Shown here in pieces: positions 1 to 13,897 of a DNA stretch of 64,000 nucleotides. Both the position numbers and the translations under genes were made by a program. A model generated the notes under the pieces. It worked only from the letters and a program-made list of their open reading frames with translations, made no database searches and was not told the DNA's origin. Source of the stretch: Hyphomicrobium sp. (GTDB lineage: Bacteria; Pseudomonadota; Alphaproteobacteria; Rhizobiales; Hyphomicrobiaceae); contig JANXVY010000027.1 of the NCBI GenBank assembly GCA_025351425.1, positions 1 through 64,000 on the forward strand, given 5' to 3'. Positions within the stretch are counted from its first letter, which is position 1. Every line of letters starts with the position of its first letter.

Positions 1-313
1 CACGCGGTGGTGTGGTTACCTTGTGGTGCGCTTATGCACGTTGAGAGGGATTGGCGCGCCCTGCACTCGCTATCGGTAAGTCCAGGCCGTCTGGATACTG
101 CCGGTGTGTCCTTGAGGTGCGAAAGCCATCGACAACCCTGCGACGGAGCGGCGTCTTATCGCTTCTCTACAAATCTCGGAATGCCCGCGCGGTAACGCGC
201 CGCTCCTCCCCCCGATTTATATCTCCGAGCCATTGGCTGCGGAGCAAATTGGCTTTACCTCAAGCATGCCCTCCCTTCGCCGACCGCCCCACCCGTAGTC
301 CGAAAGCCGGAAG
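1..313. other. Left-edge intergenic stretch, no gene recognised
   Basis: No reading frame here resembles a protein family, and no tRNA or other known RNA was recognised. A short perfect hairpin (GCGCG, gtaa, CGCGC) lies near 185-199. The last bases hold the upstream region of the TSUP gene that starts at 314. Confidence 0.4.
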
Positions 314-1066
314 ATGCCGTTTGATCCGACGACGCTTGCACTTTTGGTCTTGGCGGCGTTCGTCGCGGGCTTCGTCGACAGCATCGCAGGCGGCGGCGGC
401 CTCATCACTCTGCCGGCACTGCTCTTGGCCGGCATCCCGCCGGTGCAGGCCGTCGCGACCAACAAGTTGCAGTCAACATTCGGATCGGCAATGGCGAGCT
501 ACCGCTTCTGGAAAAGCGGTCTGATCGATACAGCAGCACTCATGCCCTCGGTCGCGGCCGCCTTCATCGGCGCTGGCTTCGGCGCCCTCATGCTGAACTG
601 GATCGATGCCCGTGTGCTGGCGCGGATCATGCCGTTCCTGCTGATCGCGGTAGCGCTCTACTTCGCCTTCGGACCCAAGGCTTCGGAACACGAACAGAAG
701 GCGCGGCTGAGCAAGCAGGCCTTCGCACTCGGAATCGCCGCGCCCATCGGCTTCTATGACGGCCTCTTTGGACCCGGCACCGGATCGTTTTTCGCCATCG
801 GCTTCGTCACGCTTGCCGGACTGCCGCTGCTGAAAGCGACCGCAAATACGAAGCTGCTGAACTTCGCATCCAACGCCGGCTCGCTCCTCGTCTTCATCGC
901 GGCCGGCCAGGTGATATGGACCATCGGCCTCGCGATGGCGGTCGGCCAGACGGCCGGCGCACAGGCCGGAGCGTCCGCCGCGATAACGCATGGCTCGAAG
1001 CTCATCCGCCCGCTCATCGTCGTCGTCTGCTGCGCGCTCGCCGTGCGGCTGATGTTACGCGGTTAA
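314..1066 (+). CDS. TSUP (TauE/SafE) family membrane transporter
   Basis: A 250-residue polytopic inner-membrane protein of the TSUP family (formerly DUF81), whose members move sulfite, sulfoacetate or related anions. The N-terminal helix carries the family signature AGFVDSIAGGGGLITLPAL (about residues 18-36), followed by ATNKLQSTFGS, the hallmark of the first repeat half. The second half repeats the pattern (GFYDGLFGPGTGSF, then TANTKLLNFASN). Length fits the family. The substrate cannot be read from the sequence and no neighbour indicates it. It is followed by xerC on the same strand after about 95 bases. Confidence 0.85.
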   Translation: MPFDPTTLALLVLAAFVAGFVDSIAGGGGLITLPALLLAGIPPVQAVATNKLQSTFGSAMASYRFWKSGLIDTAALMPSVAAAFIGAGFGALMLNWIDARVLARIMPFLLIAVALYFAFGPKASEHEQKARLSKQAFALGIAAPIGFYDGLFGPGTGSFFAIGFVTLAGLPLLKATANTKLLNFASNAGSLLVFIAAGQVIWTIGLAMAVGQTAGAQAGASAAITHGSKLIRPLIVVVCCALAVRLMLRG

Positions 1067-1160
1067 CGGCCTGTTAACCGGCCGCCCGTCAGCCTAGACT
1101 TATCCTCGCCCCGTTGAGTCGCGTCCATACTCGCAACCGGATCGCTGCCCCAGGACGAAG

Positions 1161-2123
1161 ATGCCACCCTCGCTCGACGAGATCATGCACGACGACGAAC
1201 AGCTGCCGCTCGAAAACGGGCTTCAGGACGTATGCGCGGGCTGGCTCGCGCACCTGGAGCACAGCCGGGACCAAGCCGAACTGACACTGCAGGCCTACGA
1301 GCGCGACCTGCGCCAGTTTCTTGGCTTCCTGAAACGCCACTGGGGCCACCCCCCGACTTTGCTCTCGCTCGCAAAGGTCGACGCCAAGGTATTCCGCGCG
1401 TTTCTGTCGAGCCGCCGCCGGCAAGGGATTTCTAGCCGTTCGCTCGCGCGAACCTTGAGCGCGCTGCGCATGTTCTTCCGCTGGCTGGAAAGTAGCGGCA
1501 CCCTGAAGAACCGCGCGATCCTCACCCTGACCCTGCCGCGCGTGCCGCATTCGGTCCCCAAGCCTCTGACCGTCGACAAGGCAGCCGAAGTGATGGCGGC
1601 AAACGGCGAAGCGCCTCGCGATTGGATCGCCGCCCGCGATACCGCCGTGCTGCTGCTGCTCTACGGCGCGGGCTTGCGAATTTCCGAAGCGCTCGGGCTT
1701 CGCCTCAAGGATGCGCCGACGCCGCAACGAGATACGCTGCGGATCACCGGCAAGGGCGGCAAGGAACGGCTGGTGCCGGTGCTGCCGGTCACCATTGCAG
1801 CGATCGCGCGCTACCGGGAGCTTTGCCCCTACCCGCGCGCACCCGACGAGCCGCTATTCGTCGGCGAGAAGGGCGGCCCTCTGCGCCCCCGCCTCATCCA
1901 GCTTGCAATGGAGCGGCTACGGGAAGAGCTGACGCTGCCGGAAACGGCAACGCCGCACGCGCTGCGCCACTCGTTTGCAACGCACCTGCTGTCGGCGGGT
2001 GCGGACCTGCGCCAGATCCAGGAACTGCTGGGCCACGCCTCGCTCTCGACGACACAGGTCTACACCGAAGTCGACCGCGACCGGCTGTTGGCGGTTTACG
2101 ACAAGGCGCATCCGCGGCGATGA
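1161..2123 (+). CDS. xerC: Site-specific tyrosine recombinase XerC
   Basis: A 320-residue tyrosine recombinase that with XerD resolves chromosome dimers at dif. The N-terminal SAM-like core-binding domain spans about 22-110 and the catalytic domain about 135-315. The full catalytic set is visible: R173 in GAGLRISE, K198 in TGKGGKER, H266 and R269 in HALRHSFATHLL, H292 in LGHASLSTTQ, and nucleophile Y301. The start at 1161 has a purine-rich AGGACGAAG directly upstream; a second ATG lies 24 bases downstream. XerC rather than XerD is inferred from overall sequence and from its position next to lpdA, an arrangement seen in related Hyphomicrobiales. No dif-like site was noticed nearby. Confidence 0.9.
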   Translation: MPPSLDEIMHDDEQLPLENGLQDVCAGWLAHLEHSRDQAELTLQAYERDLRQFLGFLKRHWGHPPTLLSLAKVDAKVFRAFLSSRRRQGISSRSLARTLSALRMFFRWLESSGTLKNRAILTLTLPRVPHSVPKPLTVDKAAEVMAANGEAPRDWIAARDTAVLLLLYGAGLRISEALGLRLKDAPTPQRDTLRITGKGGKERLVPVLPVTIAAIARYRELCPYPRAPDEPLFVGEKGGPLRPRLIQLAMERLREELTLPETATPHALRHSFATHLLSAGADLRQIQELLGHASLSTTQVYTEVDRDRLLAVYDKAHPRR

Positions 2124-2235
2124 AGCCGACGCGATCACGGCCGCGGGAAACTCATCCCCCCGGGCCGACGCTGTCGTACACTCACGAATATCGGTCGACC
2201 GCATTCACGCCCCAGCCCCCCGCGGCCGCCGCCCA

Positions 2236-3633
2236 TCACATATGGATGGCGCGCTTGTCGACCGACATGGCGGCTTCCTTGATGGCTTCGGTCAAAGTGG
2301 GGTGCGCGTGGCACGTCCGGGCGAGGTCTTCCGCGGAACCGCCGAATTCCATCAGCACGCAGGCTTCGCCGATCATCTCGCCGGCGTGCGGCCCGATGAT
2401 GTGGACCCCGAGCACGCGGTCGGTCGCAGCATCCGCCAGCACCTTGACGAAGCCGTCGGTGGTGCGGTTGACCTTGGCGCGGCCGTTGGCGAGGAACGGG
2501 AACTTGCCCGCCTTGTAGGCGACGCCCGCGGCCTTGAGCTCATCCTCGGTCTTGCCGACGCACGCAACTTCCGGCGCGGTGTAGATGACGCTGGGGATGA
2601 CGTCGTAATTCACGTGCCCGGCCTGCCCGGCTAGCATTTCGGCGAGAGCAATGCCTTCGTCCTCGGCCTTATGGGCGAGCATCGGCCCTGCAATCACGTC
2701 GCCGATGGCGTAGATGCCCGGCACGTTGGTTTGGAAGTGGTGATCGACCACGATCCGCTTGCGGTTATCGAGCGCAACCCCGGCTTCCGCGAGGCCCAGC
2801 CCATCGGTATAGGGCGTGCGGCCGATGCAGACGAGGACGACGTCGGCGAACACGTCCGCGCCCGCCCCGCCAGCGGCCGGCTCGATCGTGACGACGCAAC
2901 CGCTTGCGTCCTTGGCGACCTTCGTCACCTTGGAGCCGAGCTGAAACGTCATGCCTTGTTTCACGAGAATCTTCTGGAAAGACGCGGCCACGTCGGCATC
3001 CATGCCCGGCAGGATGCGGTCGAGATATTCGACGACATGCACCTCCGCGCCGAGCCGCCGCCAAACCGACCCGAGTTCGAGCCCGATGACGCCAGCACCG
3101 ATGACCAGCAGTTTCTTCGGCACCACCGGCAGCTCAAGCGCACCGGTTGACGACACGACGGTGCGCTCATCGATTTCGACGCCCGGCAGCCGCGCGATAT
3201 CCGAGCCCGTCGCGATCACAATGGACTTCGTCGCTAGCACCGCAACCGAACCGTCTGGCTTGGTCACCTCGACCTGACCGCCCGCAAGAATTTTACCGGT
3301 GCCGTGATGAGCGTCGATCTTGTTCTTCTTGAGCAGGAACGCCACGCCGTCCACGTTGCCTTTCACACCCTCGGCCTTGAACGCCTGCATCCGTGCGAGA
3401 TCGAGGAACGGCCGCACGCCGATGCCCATGGTGCCAAAACCGTGGCTCGCTTCCTCGAAACACTCGGAGGCGTGCAGCAGCGCCTTGGACGGAATGCAGC
3501 CGACGTTGAGGCACGTACCGCCGTGCGTCGCGCGCTTTTCAACGATGGCGACCTTCTGGCCGAGCTGAGCTGCACGAATGGCGCAAACATATCCGCCCGG
3601 TCCCGAGCCGATGACGATGGTATCGTAGGTCAT
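2236..3633 (-). CDS. lpdA: Dihydrolipoyl dehydrogenase (E3)
   Basis: A 465-residue class I flavin disulfide reductase that reoxidises dihydrolipoamide in the 2-oxoglutarate dehydrogenase complex, reducing NAD. The N-terminal FAD fold starts GSGPGGY. The redox-active disulfide is C41/C46 in [13 protein letters not shown], the NAD-binding GAGVIGLE is mid-protein, and the C-terminal catalytic dyad is H444/E449 in HAHPTLTE. It is the last gene of the minus-strand mdh-sucCD-odhAB cluster, so it is probably the dedicated E3 for ODH. Confidence 0.96.
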   Translation of the reverse strand: MTYDTIVIGSGPGGYVCAIRAAQLGQKVAIVEKRATHGGTCLNVGCIPSKALLHASECFEEASHGFGTMGIGVRPFLDLARMQAFKAEGVKGNVDGVAFLLKKNKIDAHHGTGKILAGGQVEVTKPDGSVAVLATKSIVIATGSDIARLPGVEIDERTVVSSTGALELPVVPKKLLVIGAGVIGLELGSVWRRLGAEVHVVEYLDRILPGMDADVAASFQKILVKQGMTFQLGSKVTKVAKDASGCVVTIEPAAGGAGADVFADVVLVCIGRTPYTDGLGLAEAGVALDNRKRIVVDHHFQTNVPGIYAIGDVIAGPMLAHKAEDEGIALAEMLAGQAGHVNYDVIPSVIYTAPEVACVGKTEDELKAAGVAYKAGKFPFLANGRAKVNRTTDGFVKVLADAATDRVLGVHIIGPHAGEMIGEACVLMEFGGSAEDLARTCHAHPTLTEAIKEAAMSVDKRAIHM

Positions 3634-3681
3634 GAATTGAATGTCCGTTGTTCGAGCAGGGATAGATCAGCGCTGGCTGAA

Positions 3682-4035
3682 TTAATGCTTCAGCTGCTGC
3701 GTCACCGTCCAGGAGACGGTAACGTCGGGGTTCTCGACGGTGAGACCGGTCGACTTCAGAGTGTAAACGCCGGGCTTGGCATCCATGTAAGCGGAGGTTA
3801 CCGGCGGCAGGGTAACCGTTTGTCCTTCATTGGGACCGCTGAGACAGACGACCTCGATCCCCTGCCCCTCGATCGCCGACATGATCATGCCGTGGAAATG
3901 CTCGCGGTTGACGACCGTCTTGCCGTCTGCCGCGAGATGAGTGACGCCGACGATGACAGTCCGGCTGACAAGCCAGCGCGCGCGCTCTTCATCCCAGGCA
4001 GGCGCGCCCAAAGGCGGCTTGGTATCGGATGTCAT
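3682..4035 (-). CDS. Conserved hypothetical protein between odhB and lpdA
   Basis: A 117-residue soluble protein with no recognised domain, signal peptide or membrane segment. It is rich in beta-type sequence and Val/Thr; the C-terminal third (VYTLKSTGLTVENPDVTVSW) looks like a small beta-sandwich. It begins 9 bases after odhB ends and ends 48 bases before lpdA begins, so it is co-transcribed with the ODH genes. The location suggests a link with 2-oxoglutarate dehydrogenase, but that is inference only. Codon usage matches its neighbours. Confidence 0.7.
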   Translation of the reverse strand: MTSDTKPPLGAPAWDEERARWLVSRTVIVGVTHLAADGKTVVNREHFHGMIMSAIEGQGIEVVCLSGPNEGQTVTLPPVTSAYMDAKPGVYTLKSTGLTVENPDVTVSWTVTQQLKH

Positions 4036-4044
4036 AGGCTCTGC

Positions 4045-5340
4045 TCACAACTCGAGAATGAAGCGCTGCGGATCTTCCAGGCACTCTTTGACGCGCACCA
4101 GGAATGTAACTGCTTCCTTACCGTCGACAATACGGTGATCGTAGCTGAGCGCCAGCGTCATCATCGGGCGGGCGACGATCTGGCCTTTGCGCACCACCGC
4201 GCGTTCCTCGATGCGATGCATGCCGAGAATGCCCGACTGCGGAGCGTTGAGGATCGGCGTCGACATCAGCGACCCGTAGACGCCACCATTGGTGATCGTG
4301 AAGGTGCCGCCCTGCATGTCATCGATACCAAGCTTGCCGTCACGCGCCCGCTTGCCGTAATCGGCGATCCGGGCTTCGACTTCGGCCACACTCATCCGGT
4401 CCGCTTCGCGCACCACCGGCACGACGAGACCCTTGTCGGTCCCGACTGCAACGCCGATGTGATAGTAGTTCTTGTAGATGATATCGCCACCGTCGATCTC
4501 GGCATTGACCGAAGGAATTTCCTTCAGCGCCTGCAGGCAGGCTTTGACGAAGAAGCCCATGAAGCCGAGCTTCACGCCGTGCCGCTTTTCGAACAGGTCC
4601 TTGTACTGCGAACGCAGCGCCATCACGTTGGTCATGTCGACATCGTTGAACGTCGTGAGCATGGCGGCGGTGTTTTGCGCGTCCTTCAGGCGGCGCGCGA
4701 TGGTCTGGCGCAGGCGGCTCATTTTCACGCGCTCTTCGCGGTCCGCATCACTGGCCGTCGCCGGCACGCGCAGCTGCTGCGTGGGAACCGGCAGCGGCGC
4801 ATTGACATGGACTGGAGCTTGCGAAACCGCGACGGCCTGGCTTGCAGGCGCAGCAGCAGGTGCGCTCGCCGCTTGCGCGACATCCGATTTCAGAACCTGT
4901 CCGCGTTTGCCCGACCCGGCCACATCCTCGACCGAAAGACCGGTTTCCGCGAGCGCCTTGCGGGCAGCCGGGCTCGGCGGCATACCCCCGTTTGCAGGCG
5001 CGGGCGCATGGACCGCGGCAATGGGTGCGGCATGAACGGCGGGAGCAGGAGCAACCGGAGCGGGTGCGGCCGGCGCTGCAGCCGGTGGCGCGGATGCGGC
5101 TGCCCCATCGCGGATGGCGCCCAGCGCTGCGCCGATGTTGACAGTCACGCCCTTGAGTACCGAGATCTCGGCAAGAATGCCCGATGCGGGCGCGGGCACT
5201 TCGACCGTGACCTTATCGGTCTCCAGTTCGACCAGCGGCTCGTCGACCTTGACGGCGTCGCCGACCTTCTTGAACCACTGACCAACCGTCGCCTCGGTTA
5301 TGCTCTCGCCCAATGTCGGAACGCGAATTTCAATCGCCAT
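4045..5340 (-). CDS. odhB: Dihydrolipoyllysine-residue succinyltransferase, ODH E2
   Basis: A 431-residue E2 core of the 2-oxoglutarate dehydrogenase complex. An N-terminal lipoyl domain carries the lipoylated K43 in [12 protein letters not shown] long Ala/Pro-rich linker follows (about 85-130), then a peripheral subunit-binding domain ([24 protein letters not shown]), then the catalytic acyltransferase domain ending with the active-site SYDHRIVDG. The start was set at ATG 5340 ([12 protein letters not shown]), where homology begins; upstream in-frame codons read into unrelated sequence. It lies 101 bases downstream of odhA. Confidence 0.96.
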   Translation of the reverse strand: MAIEIRVPTLGESITEATVGQWFKKVGDAVKVDEPLVELETDKVTVEVPAPASGILAEISVLKGVTVNIGAALGAIRDGAAASAPPAAAPAAPAPVAPAPAVHAAPIAAVHAPAPANGGMPPSPAARKALAETGLSVEDVAGSGKRGQVLKSDVAQAASAPAAAPASQAVAVSQAPVHVNAPLPVPTQQLRVPATASDADREERVKMSRLRQTIARRLKDAQNTAAMLTTFNDVDMTNVMALRSQYKDLFEKRHGVKLGFMGFFVKACLQALKEIPSVNAEIDGGDIIYKNYYHIGVAVGTDKGLVVPVVREADRMSVAEVEARIADYGKRARDGKLGIDDMQGGTFTITNGGVYGSLMSTPILNAPQSGILGMHRIEERAVVRKGQIVARPMMTLALSYDHRIVDGKEAVTFLVRVKECLEDPQRFILEL

Positions 5341-5441
5341 CGTCTCACCCTGTCTCGCTGCCAAGGCCGCCATTGGCAGCCGGAAATTGTCGTCCAACGC
5401 GCTCGTGTTTCTCGGCCCTGAGTGACTCAGGGCCGATGTTG

Positions 5442-8399
5442 TCAGCCAGTCAATGCCTCGGTGACCAGCGCCGTCTGCTCTTGAATGTGCCGCGACAGCA
5501 ACCCTGTCGCCGTCGAGGCCGACGCCGCCCGCCCCGCATAGCGGAACCGCGACGCAGCCTTCGCCGTCAGATGCTGCAGAACCCATTCGAGATTGGGCTC
5601 GACAAAAGTCCACGCACCCATGTTTCTCGGCTCTTCCTGGCACCACATCAGTTCCGCATTCGGGAACCGGCCCAGCTCCTGGATCAAGGTCCGCGCCGGG
5701 AACGGATAAATCTGCTCGAGGCGCATGAGATAGACATCGCTCAACCCCTGGGCTTCGCGTGCGTCGTAAAGATCGTAGTAGACCTTCCCGGTACACAGTA
5801 CGACCCGCTTGATCTCATGGTCGGGCTTCAGCTTGATCACGCTCTCGGGTCTAGACTGTGCATCGTCCCACAGGACACGATGGAATGAGGTTCCGGCCGC
5901 CATGTCCGCCAAGTCCGAAATCACGCGCTTGTGGCGCAGCAGCGATTTCGGCGTCATCAGGATGAGCGGCTTGCGGAACTTGCGGTGGATTTGGCGCCGC
6001 AGGATGTGGAAGTAGTTGGCCGGCGTCGTGCAGTTGGCGACCTGCCAGTTGTCTTCGGCCGACAGCTGCAGGAACCTTTCGAGACGCGCCGACGAATGCT
6101 CCGGTCCTTGGCCTTCGTAGCCATGCGGCAGCAGGCAGACGAGACCCGACATGCGCAGCCATTTACGTTCGCCCGACGACAGGAACTGATCGAAGATCAC
6201 CTGCGCGCCGTTGGCGAAGTCACCGAACTGTCCTTCCCAGCAGGTGAGAGCCATCGGCTCGGCCAGGGAATACCCATATTCGAACCCGAGCACCGCCTCT
6301 TCGGACAGGCTGGAGTTGATGACTTCAAAGCGCCCCTGGTCGGGCGCGACGTGCCGCAATGGCGTATAGCGGCGCTCGCTTTCCTGATCGATCAACACGC
6401 TGTGGCGCTGAGAGAACGTCCCGCGTTCGCAATCCTGGCCCGACAGCCGCACCGCGATGCCCTCTTTGACCAGCGTGCCGAACGCCAGATGCTCGGCCAT
6501 CGCCCAGTCGACACCATGCTCGGTATCAACCATTTCGTGGCGTTTTTCGAGCAGCTTGGCAACCGTCCTGTGAGCGCGGAACTCCGACGGCAGCGTCGTG
6601 ATGCGTGCGCCGATCCGCTTCAGACGCTCGAGTTCGACGCCGGTATCGCCGCGCCGCGCCTCGTCGTCGGCGAGCGAGATGGTCGACCACCGCCCATCGA
6701 GCCAGTCGGCCTTGTTGGGCTTGAACGCATCGCTTTCTTTTAACTCGGCATCCAGATGCGCGCGGAACTGGTCTTTCATCTCATCGACGCCGGCCTGCGT
6801 GATGAACCCCTCGTCGATCAGCTTCTTGGAATACAGATCGACGACCGACTCGTGCGCCTTGATGTTCTTGTACATCAACGGCTGCGTGAACATCGGCTCG
6901 TCGCTCTCGTTATGGCCATGGCGGCGATAACAGAACATGTCGATCACGACCGGCTTCTGGAATTTCATCCGGAATTCGGTGGCAATCTTTGCGACGTGCA
7001 CGACGGCTTCGGGATCGTCACCATTGACGTGGAAGATCGGCGCTTCAATCATCAGCGCCACGTCCGAGCAGTAGGGCGACGACCGCGAGAACCGCGGGTT
7101 GGTCGTGAACCCGATCTGGTTGTTGATCACGAAGTGGATCGACCCGCCGGTGCGGTGGCCCGTGAGGCCCGACAGTCCGAAGCACTCGGCGACGACGCCC
7201 TGACCCGCGAAGGCAGCGTCGCCATGGATGAGCAGCGGCATGACGGGTGTCCGCTCGCCGGGCTTGCAGCCATGCTGGTCTTGCTTGGCGCGCACCTTGC
7301 CGAGCACGACGGGATCGACGATTTCGAGATGCGATGGGTTTGCGGTCAGCGAAAGGTGGACGTTGTTGCCGTCGAACGAACGGTCCGACGACGCGCCCAG
7401 GTGATACTTGACGTCGCCCGACCCTTCGACGTCGTCAGGCTTGAACGAACCGCCCTTGAATTCCTTGAAAATCGCCCGGTGCGGTTTACTCATCACCTGT
7501 GCGAGCACGTTGAGCCGTCCGCGGTGCGCCATACCGAGCACGATTTCGCGCACGCCAAGCTGGCCGCCGCGCTTGATGATCTGTTCAAGTGCCGGAACCA
7601 TCGCTTCGGCGCCTTCGAGGCCGAACCGCTTGGTGCCGGTGTATTTGACTTCGCAGAACTTCTCGAAGCTCTCGGCCTCGATCAGTTTGTTGAGGATCGC
7701 CTTGCGCCCTTCCGGCGTGAACCGGATGTCCTTTTCCTCGCCCTCGATGCGCTCCTGAATCCAGGCCTTCTGCGCCGGGTTGGTGATGTGGGAATACTGG
7801 TAACCGATGTGGCGGCAATAGGTGCGGCGCAGGATTTTCAGGATCTGGCGCATCGTAGCCGTCTCGAGGCCGAGCACGCGATCGAGGAAGATCGGCCGGT
7901 CGAGGTCGGCTTCCGTGAAGCCGTAGGTCTCGGGCTTCAGCTCCTTGTGCACCTTGCGGTCGGCGATTCCGAGCGGATCGAGATCGGCGGCCAGGTGGCC
8001 CATGACTCGATAGGCGCGGATCAGCATCAGCGCGCGGATGCTGTCTTGCGTCGCCCGCATCGAGGCAACCGGCGACAGATCGAACCCGCTGGACTGCGCG
8101 CGCTCCGCCAACCGGTCGCGGACGTGGCGTTCGACGCCCGCATAGTCGTTGGTCAGCGCGGAGACGAGGTCGCCGTTGTTTTCGAGCTTTTCGAGCGGAA
8201 CCGCCCAGGCCGGATTGAGCGGCGCAGGTTCGTGCCCGTCGCGCTCTTCCTTGAGGCTTTCGAAAAAGTGGCGCCACTCGTCGCCGACAGAGCCGGGATT
8301 GGCCTCATACTGGGCCTGTAATTCTTCGATGTAGGCGGCGTTGGTTCCCGACAGGAACGAGGTCCGCAGGAATTGAGCGTTGAGCGCTTCGCGCGACAT
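5442..8399 (-). CDS. odhA: 2-oxoglutarate dehydrogenase E1 component
   Basis: A 985-residue thiamine diphosphate-dependent E1 that decarboxylates 2-oxoglutarate and succinylates the E2 lipoyl group. The N-terminal E2-interaction motif ([20 protein letters not shown]) is present. The TPP-binding core includes [13 protein letters not shown] and [14 protein letters not shown], and the transketolase-like pyrimidine-binding half includes [15 protein letters not shown]. The start chosen is ATG 8399 (MSREALNAQ), the conserved N-terminus; an earlier in-frame ATG at 8462 adds 21 non-conserved residues. A 611-base gap separates it from sucD, so it may have its own promoter. Confidence 0.96.
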   Translation of the reverse strand: MSREALNAQFLRTSFLSGTNAAYIEELQAQYEANPGSVGDEWRHFFESLKEERDGHEPAPLNPAWAVPLEKLENNGDLVSALTNDYAGVERHVRDRLAERAQSSGFDLSPVASMRATQDSIRALMLIRAYRVMGHLAADLDPLGIADRKVHKELKPETYGFTEADLDRPIFLDRVLGLETATMRQILKILRRTYCRHIGYQYSHITNPAQKAWIQERIEGEEKDIRFTPEGRKAILNKLIEAESFEKFCEVKYTGTKRFGLEGAEAMVPALEQIIKRGGQLGVREIVLGMAHRGRLNVLAQVMSKPHRAIFKEFKGGSFKPDDVEGSGDVKYHLGASSDRSFDGNNVHLSLTANPSHLEIVDPVVLGKVRAKQDQHGCKPGERTPVMPLLIHGDAAFAGQGVVAECFGLSGLTGHRTGGSIHFVINNQIGFTTNPRFSRSSPYCSDVALMIEAPIFHVNGDDPEAVVHVAKIATEFRMKFQKPVVIDMFCYRRHGHNESDEPMFTQPLMYKNIKAHESVVDLYSKKLIDEGFITQAGVDEMKDQFRAHLDAELKESDAFKPNKADWLDGRWSTISLADDEARRGDTGVELERLKRIGARITTLPSEFRAHRTVAKLLEKRHEMVDTEHGVDWAMAEHLAFGTLVKEGIAVRLSGQDCERGTFSQRHSVLIDQESERRYTPLRHVAPDQGRFEVINSSLSEEAVLGFEYGYSLAEPMALTCWEGQFGDFANGAQVIFDQFLSSGERKWLRMSGLVCLLPHGYEGQGPEHSSARLERFLQLSAEDNWQVANCTTPANYFHILRRQIHRKFRKPLILMTPKSLLRHKRVISDLADMAAGTSFHRVLWDDAQSRPESVIKLKPDHEIKRVVLCTGKVYYDLYDAREAQGLSDVYLMRLEQIYPFPARTLIQELGRFPNAELMWCQEEPRNMGAWTFVEPNLEWVLQHLTAKAASRFRYAGRAASASTATGLLSRHIQEQTALVTEALTG

Positions 8400-9010
8400 G
8401 AGAGCATCCAAGGTTGCCCGGGAAACGAGAACGCGCGCCCCGGGTCGGGGAAAGATGCGCACGGCGACCTGACGGCACCGACCGCAGATCGCCTTGCGCG
8501 AAGATTAGGAGCCCGTCTGTCGCACCATCAGATCATGGCGTCGCTGCGGCGCACCTAGAAAAACTCACGCGCTTTCTAATACACTTTGCTTGCGTCTTTA
8601 AGACCCCCAAAAGTGGGGTGGGTGTCGTTCGGTGCAAAAGCGCTCGTTACCAGGGCTTTACTTTTCACCGCCGCACCGAAACCGGTCCGGCGAGATGGCG
8701 GCACGGGTGACCACATTCACGGCCGTGGCTCGTGATTATCAGGCCGGCTGCGATGCAACTGGTGACCGGCGCCGCATCAAGCACGGCCACGCGAAACCGT
8801 GCAGTGGCATCGTCAACCGGTTTTGCCGCGGGAGCGCAGCCGTTTGCTACCTGCGACCGGCCACCAGAGCCGCAAGGTTCAGCACGCCGATCATAGGTAT
8901 CAATGAGATCAGGGTTGGCCCAAGGGCGAATACCCTTGCAATCGCAGTCTTAACTCGGTGCGTTGGATGGCCGGGACAGGCCCGGCCATGATGTGAAACG
9001 AAGAGGCTGA
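8400..9010. other. 611-base gap between sucD and odhA, no gene supported
   Basis: A gap this long is unusual inside the mdh-suc-odh cluster. No reading frame shows homology or coding-like composition. A small hairpin (CCCC, AAAAGT, GGGG) lies near 8606-8620, and a longer GC-rich hairpin sits at the sucD end (8968-8988). An independent odhAB promoter on the minus strand is plausible but no clear -35/-10 pair could be assigned. Confidence 0.4.
8968..8988 (-). terminator. Hairpin after sucD
   Basis: Perfect 8-bp inverted repeat TGGCCGGG / CCCGGCCA with a 5-base loop, 23 bases beyond the sucD stop. There is no T tract after it, so it may stabilise the mRNA end or slow polymerase rather than act as a classical intrinsic terminator. 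Confidence 0.45.
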
Positions 9011-9910
9011 TCAGCGCTTCAGTGCCGCAGCCAGCGTGGTGCCGAGGCTTGCCGGCGAATCGGCGATCGCGATGCCGGCCTTGCGCATGGCCTCGAACTT
9101 GTCGGACGCAGCACCCTTGCCGCCGGAGATGATCGCACCGGCATGGCCCATGCGGCGGCCCGGAGGCGCCGTGGAACCGGCGATGAACCCTGCCATCGGC
9201 TTGCTTCGGCCTTTCTTGGCTTCCCCGATCAGCCATTCGCAGGCCTCTTCCTCGGCCGCACCGCCGATCTCGCCGATCATGATGATCGACTTCGTTTCGT
9301 CGTCCGACAGGAACAGGTCGAGCACGTCGATGAACTCGGTTCCCTTGACCGGATCGCCGCCGATGCCGACAGCGGTCGTCTGGCCAAGGCCAGCGTCGGT
9401 GGTCTGCTTGACGGCTTCATACGTGAGCGTGCCTGAGCGCGAAACGACGCCCACGCTGCCGTGCATGAAGATGTTGCCCGGCATGATGCCGATCTTGCAC
9501 TGGTTGGGGGTGAGAACGCCGGGGCAGTTCGGCCCGATCAGCCGCGACTTCGAGCCTGTCAGCGCGCGCTTGACCTTGATCATGTCCATCACCGGTATGC
9601 CTTCGGTGATGCAGATGATGAGCGGAATTTCGGCGTCGATCGCTTCGAGGATGGCATCGGCTGCAAACGGAGGCGGAACGTAGATCGAGCTCGCATTTGC
9701 GCCAGTCGCGCGTTTGGCTTCATCCACCGTGTTGAACAGTGGAATATCGGCGAGTTCGGCGTCCGGATGCTTGCTACCGCCCTTGCCCGGCGTCACACCG
9801 CCGACGCACTGGGTGCCGTACGCCTTAGCGCCCTTGGTATGGAACGTGCCCTGCGCACCCGTGATGCCCTGGCAGATGACTTTCGTGTGCTTGTCGATGA
9901 GGATGGCCAT
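9011..9910 (-). CDS. sucD: Succinate-CoA ligase, alpha subunit
   Basis: A 299-residue subunit that binds CoA and carries the phosphorylated histidine in the substrate-level phosphorylation step of the TCA cycle. The N-terminal CoA-binding Rossmann domain includes [12 protein letters not shown]. The phosphohistidine is about H256 in [15 protein letters not shown]. The start [11 protein letters not shown] is the usual N-terminus. It follows sucC with a 54-base spacer on the same strand. Confidence 0.96.
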   Translation of the reverse strand: MAILIDKHTKVICQGITGAQGTFHTKGAKAYGTQCVGGVTPGKGGSKHPDAELADIPLFNTVDEAKRATGANASSIYVPPPFAADAILEAIDAEIPLIICITEGIPVMDMIKVKRALTGSKSRLIGPNCPGVLTPNQCKIGIMPGNIFMHGSVGVVSRSGTLTYEAVKQTTDAGLGQTTAVGIGGDPVKGTEFIDVLDLFLSDDETKSIIMIGEIGGAAEEEACEWLIGEAKKGRSKPMAGFIAGSTAPPGRRMGHAGAIISGGKGAASDKFEAMRKAGIAIADSPASLGTTLAAALKR

Positions 9911-9964
9911 GTTGAGCCCTTTGCCCGAATGAAATTTATTGCTGTTGGCTGAGTAGAAGCGGGC

Positions 9965-11164
9965 TCAACCCACTTTGCGCACTTCGTCGGTGATCTTCTT
10001 GGCGGCATCCGCCAGGTTGTCGGCCGGCACGATCTTGAGACCCGATTCAGCCATCATCTTCTTGCCGAGTTCGACGTTGGTGCCTTCGAGGCGCACGACG
10101 AGCGGAACCGTGATGTGCATTTCGCGAGCAGCCGCAATGACCCCCTCCGCGATGATATCGCACCGCATGATGCCGCCGAAGATGTTGACCAGAATGCCTT
10201 TGACCGCCGTGTCGGCCAAGATGAGCTTGAACGCCGCCTGAACCTTTTCCTTGCTGGCGCCGCCGCCGACATCGAGGAAGTTGGCAGGCTCCATGCCATA
10301 CAGCTTGATGATGTCCATCGTAGCCATGGCGAGACCCGCGCCATTGACGAGGCAGCCGATGGTGCCGTCGAGCTTGATGAAGGCGAGATCGTGCTTGGAC
10401 GCCTCGATTTCCATCGGATCTTCTTCGTCGAGATCGCGGTAGGCCAAGATCTCGGGGTGGCGGTACAACGCATTGCTGTCGAAATCCATCTTGCCGTCGA
10501 GGCAGATTAGGTTGCCGTCCTTGGTGACGACGAGCGGATTGATTTCGAGCAGACTCATGTCCTTCTCAACGACCATCCGGTAGAGGTTTTCGACGAGCGT
10601 GCCGCACGCGCCGACCTGCTTGCCGGAAAGCCCGAGTGCAAACGCGACCTTGCGGCCATGATGAGGCATGAAGCCGGTCGCCGGGTCAATCGACAGCGTC
10701 ATGATCTTTTCGGGCGTGTCGTGCGCGACCTGCTCGATGTCCATGCCGCCGGCCTGGCTGACGATGAACGCGACCCGCGACGTGGCGCGGTCGACCAACG
10801 CCGATAGATACAATTCGCGCTCGATCGCCGAACCGTCTTCGACGTAGAGCCGGTTGACCTTGCGCCCCGACGCTCCGGTCTGGATCGTGACCAGCGTGTT
10901 GCCGAGCATCTCCTGGGCGAATTGCCTGACTTCATCGACTGACTTCGCGATGCGAACGCCGCCTTTAGCGCCGGCAGCGGCTTCCTTGAACGACCCCTTG
11001 CCACGGCCGCCCGCATGGATCTGCGCCTTCACGACATACACCGGACCCGGCAATTTGCCCGCTGCCACCGCCGCTTCTTCGACCGTGAACGCAGGGTATC
11101 CCATGCCCGTCGGCACGCCATACTGGCGATAGAGTTCCTTGGCCTGATATTCGTGAATGTTCAT
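9965..11164 (-). CDS. sucC: Succinate-CoA ligase, beta subunit
   Basis: A 399-residue ATP-grasp subunit that binds the nucleotide and succinate. The start at ATG 11164 gives the canonical N-terminus [18 protein letters not shown]. The ATP-grasp region has [16 protein letters not shown] near residues 45-60, and the C-terminal ligase domain contains [12 protein letters not shown] and [10 protein letters not shown]. Length is normal for the family. It pairs with sucD downstream; mdh lies 192 bases upstream. Confidence 0.96.
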   Translation of the reverse strand: MNIHEYQAKELYRQYGVPTGMGYPAFTVEEAAVAAGKLPGPVYVVKAQIHAGGRGKGSFKEAAAGAKGGVRIAKSVDEVRQFAQEMLGNTLVTIQTGASGRKVNRLYVEDGSAIERELYLSALVDRATSRVAFIVSQAGGMDIEQVAHDTPEKIMTLSIDPATGFMPHHGRKVAFALGLSGKQVGACGTLVENLYRMVVEKDMSLLEINPLVVTKDGNLICLDGKMDFDSNALYRHPEILAYRDLDEEDPMEIEASKHDLAFIKLDGTIGCLVNGAGLAMATMDIIKLYGMEPANFLDVGGGASKEKVQAAFKLILADTAVKGILVNIFGGIMRCDIIAEGVIAAAREMHITVPLVVRLEGTNVELGKKMMAESGLKIVPADNLADAAKKITDEVRKVG

Positions 11165-11356
11165 GAGCGGGCATTCCTCGGATGGAGCGGAAAATTGGGC
11201 CGTATGGGTCTGGGCTTGCCGCAAGGCGGCCTGCCTGGAGAGTCCGGCCGGCGAGTGACCTTTGGACGTTTTTGGTATGCCGTGTACCAATTAGACTTTA
11301 GTCGTGGAAAGAGGGTCATGGGGCAGTGCACAATAACGCCACCCCATGACGAAAAA

Positions 11357-13584
<2,228 letters not shown>

Positions 13585-13897
13585 GCCGATAACCGTTCCT
13601 TTAAAGCTGCGACCGATGTCTCGCACGGATAATCAGCCTTGCGAAAGAGCCCCACCACCAAAGTTCCGCGCACCCGGCCAGCACAGAAAGCGGATGCCGC
13701 GCTGCACCATTGATCAGCGACCGAGTGTCCTGCCGCAAAAACGCACAAAACTTTAACCCAGATATTTCAGCGCGTTAACACGAAGCCACTCGATTAGTGC
13801 AATGCTGAACTGTTCTTCGAGGCCCATGGTGCGTCGCAATATGATCACCATTTGGGATAGGATGTCCATACTTTGGCACGACACAGGAGGCTCGAAC

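Noticed and set aside
3304-5421. A 705-codon open frame on the plus strand opposite lpdA, the 117-residue gene and odhB
   Set aside because: It is a high-GC antisense shadow: rich in Arg/His/Asp, resembling no family, and fully covered by well-supported genes on the other strand.
8632-8991. A 119-codon plus-strand frame in the sucD-odhA gap
   Set aside because: Cys/Arg-rich composition without homology or SD; looks like chance openness in GC-rich DNA.
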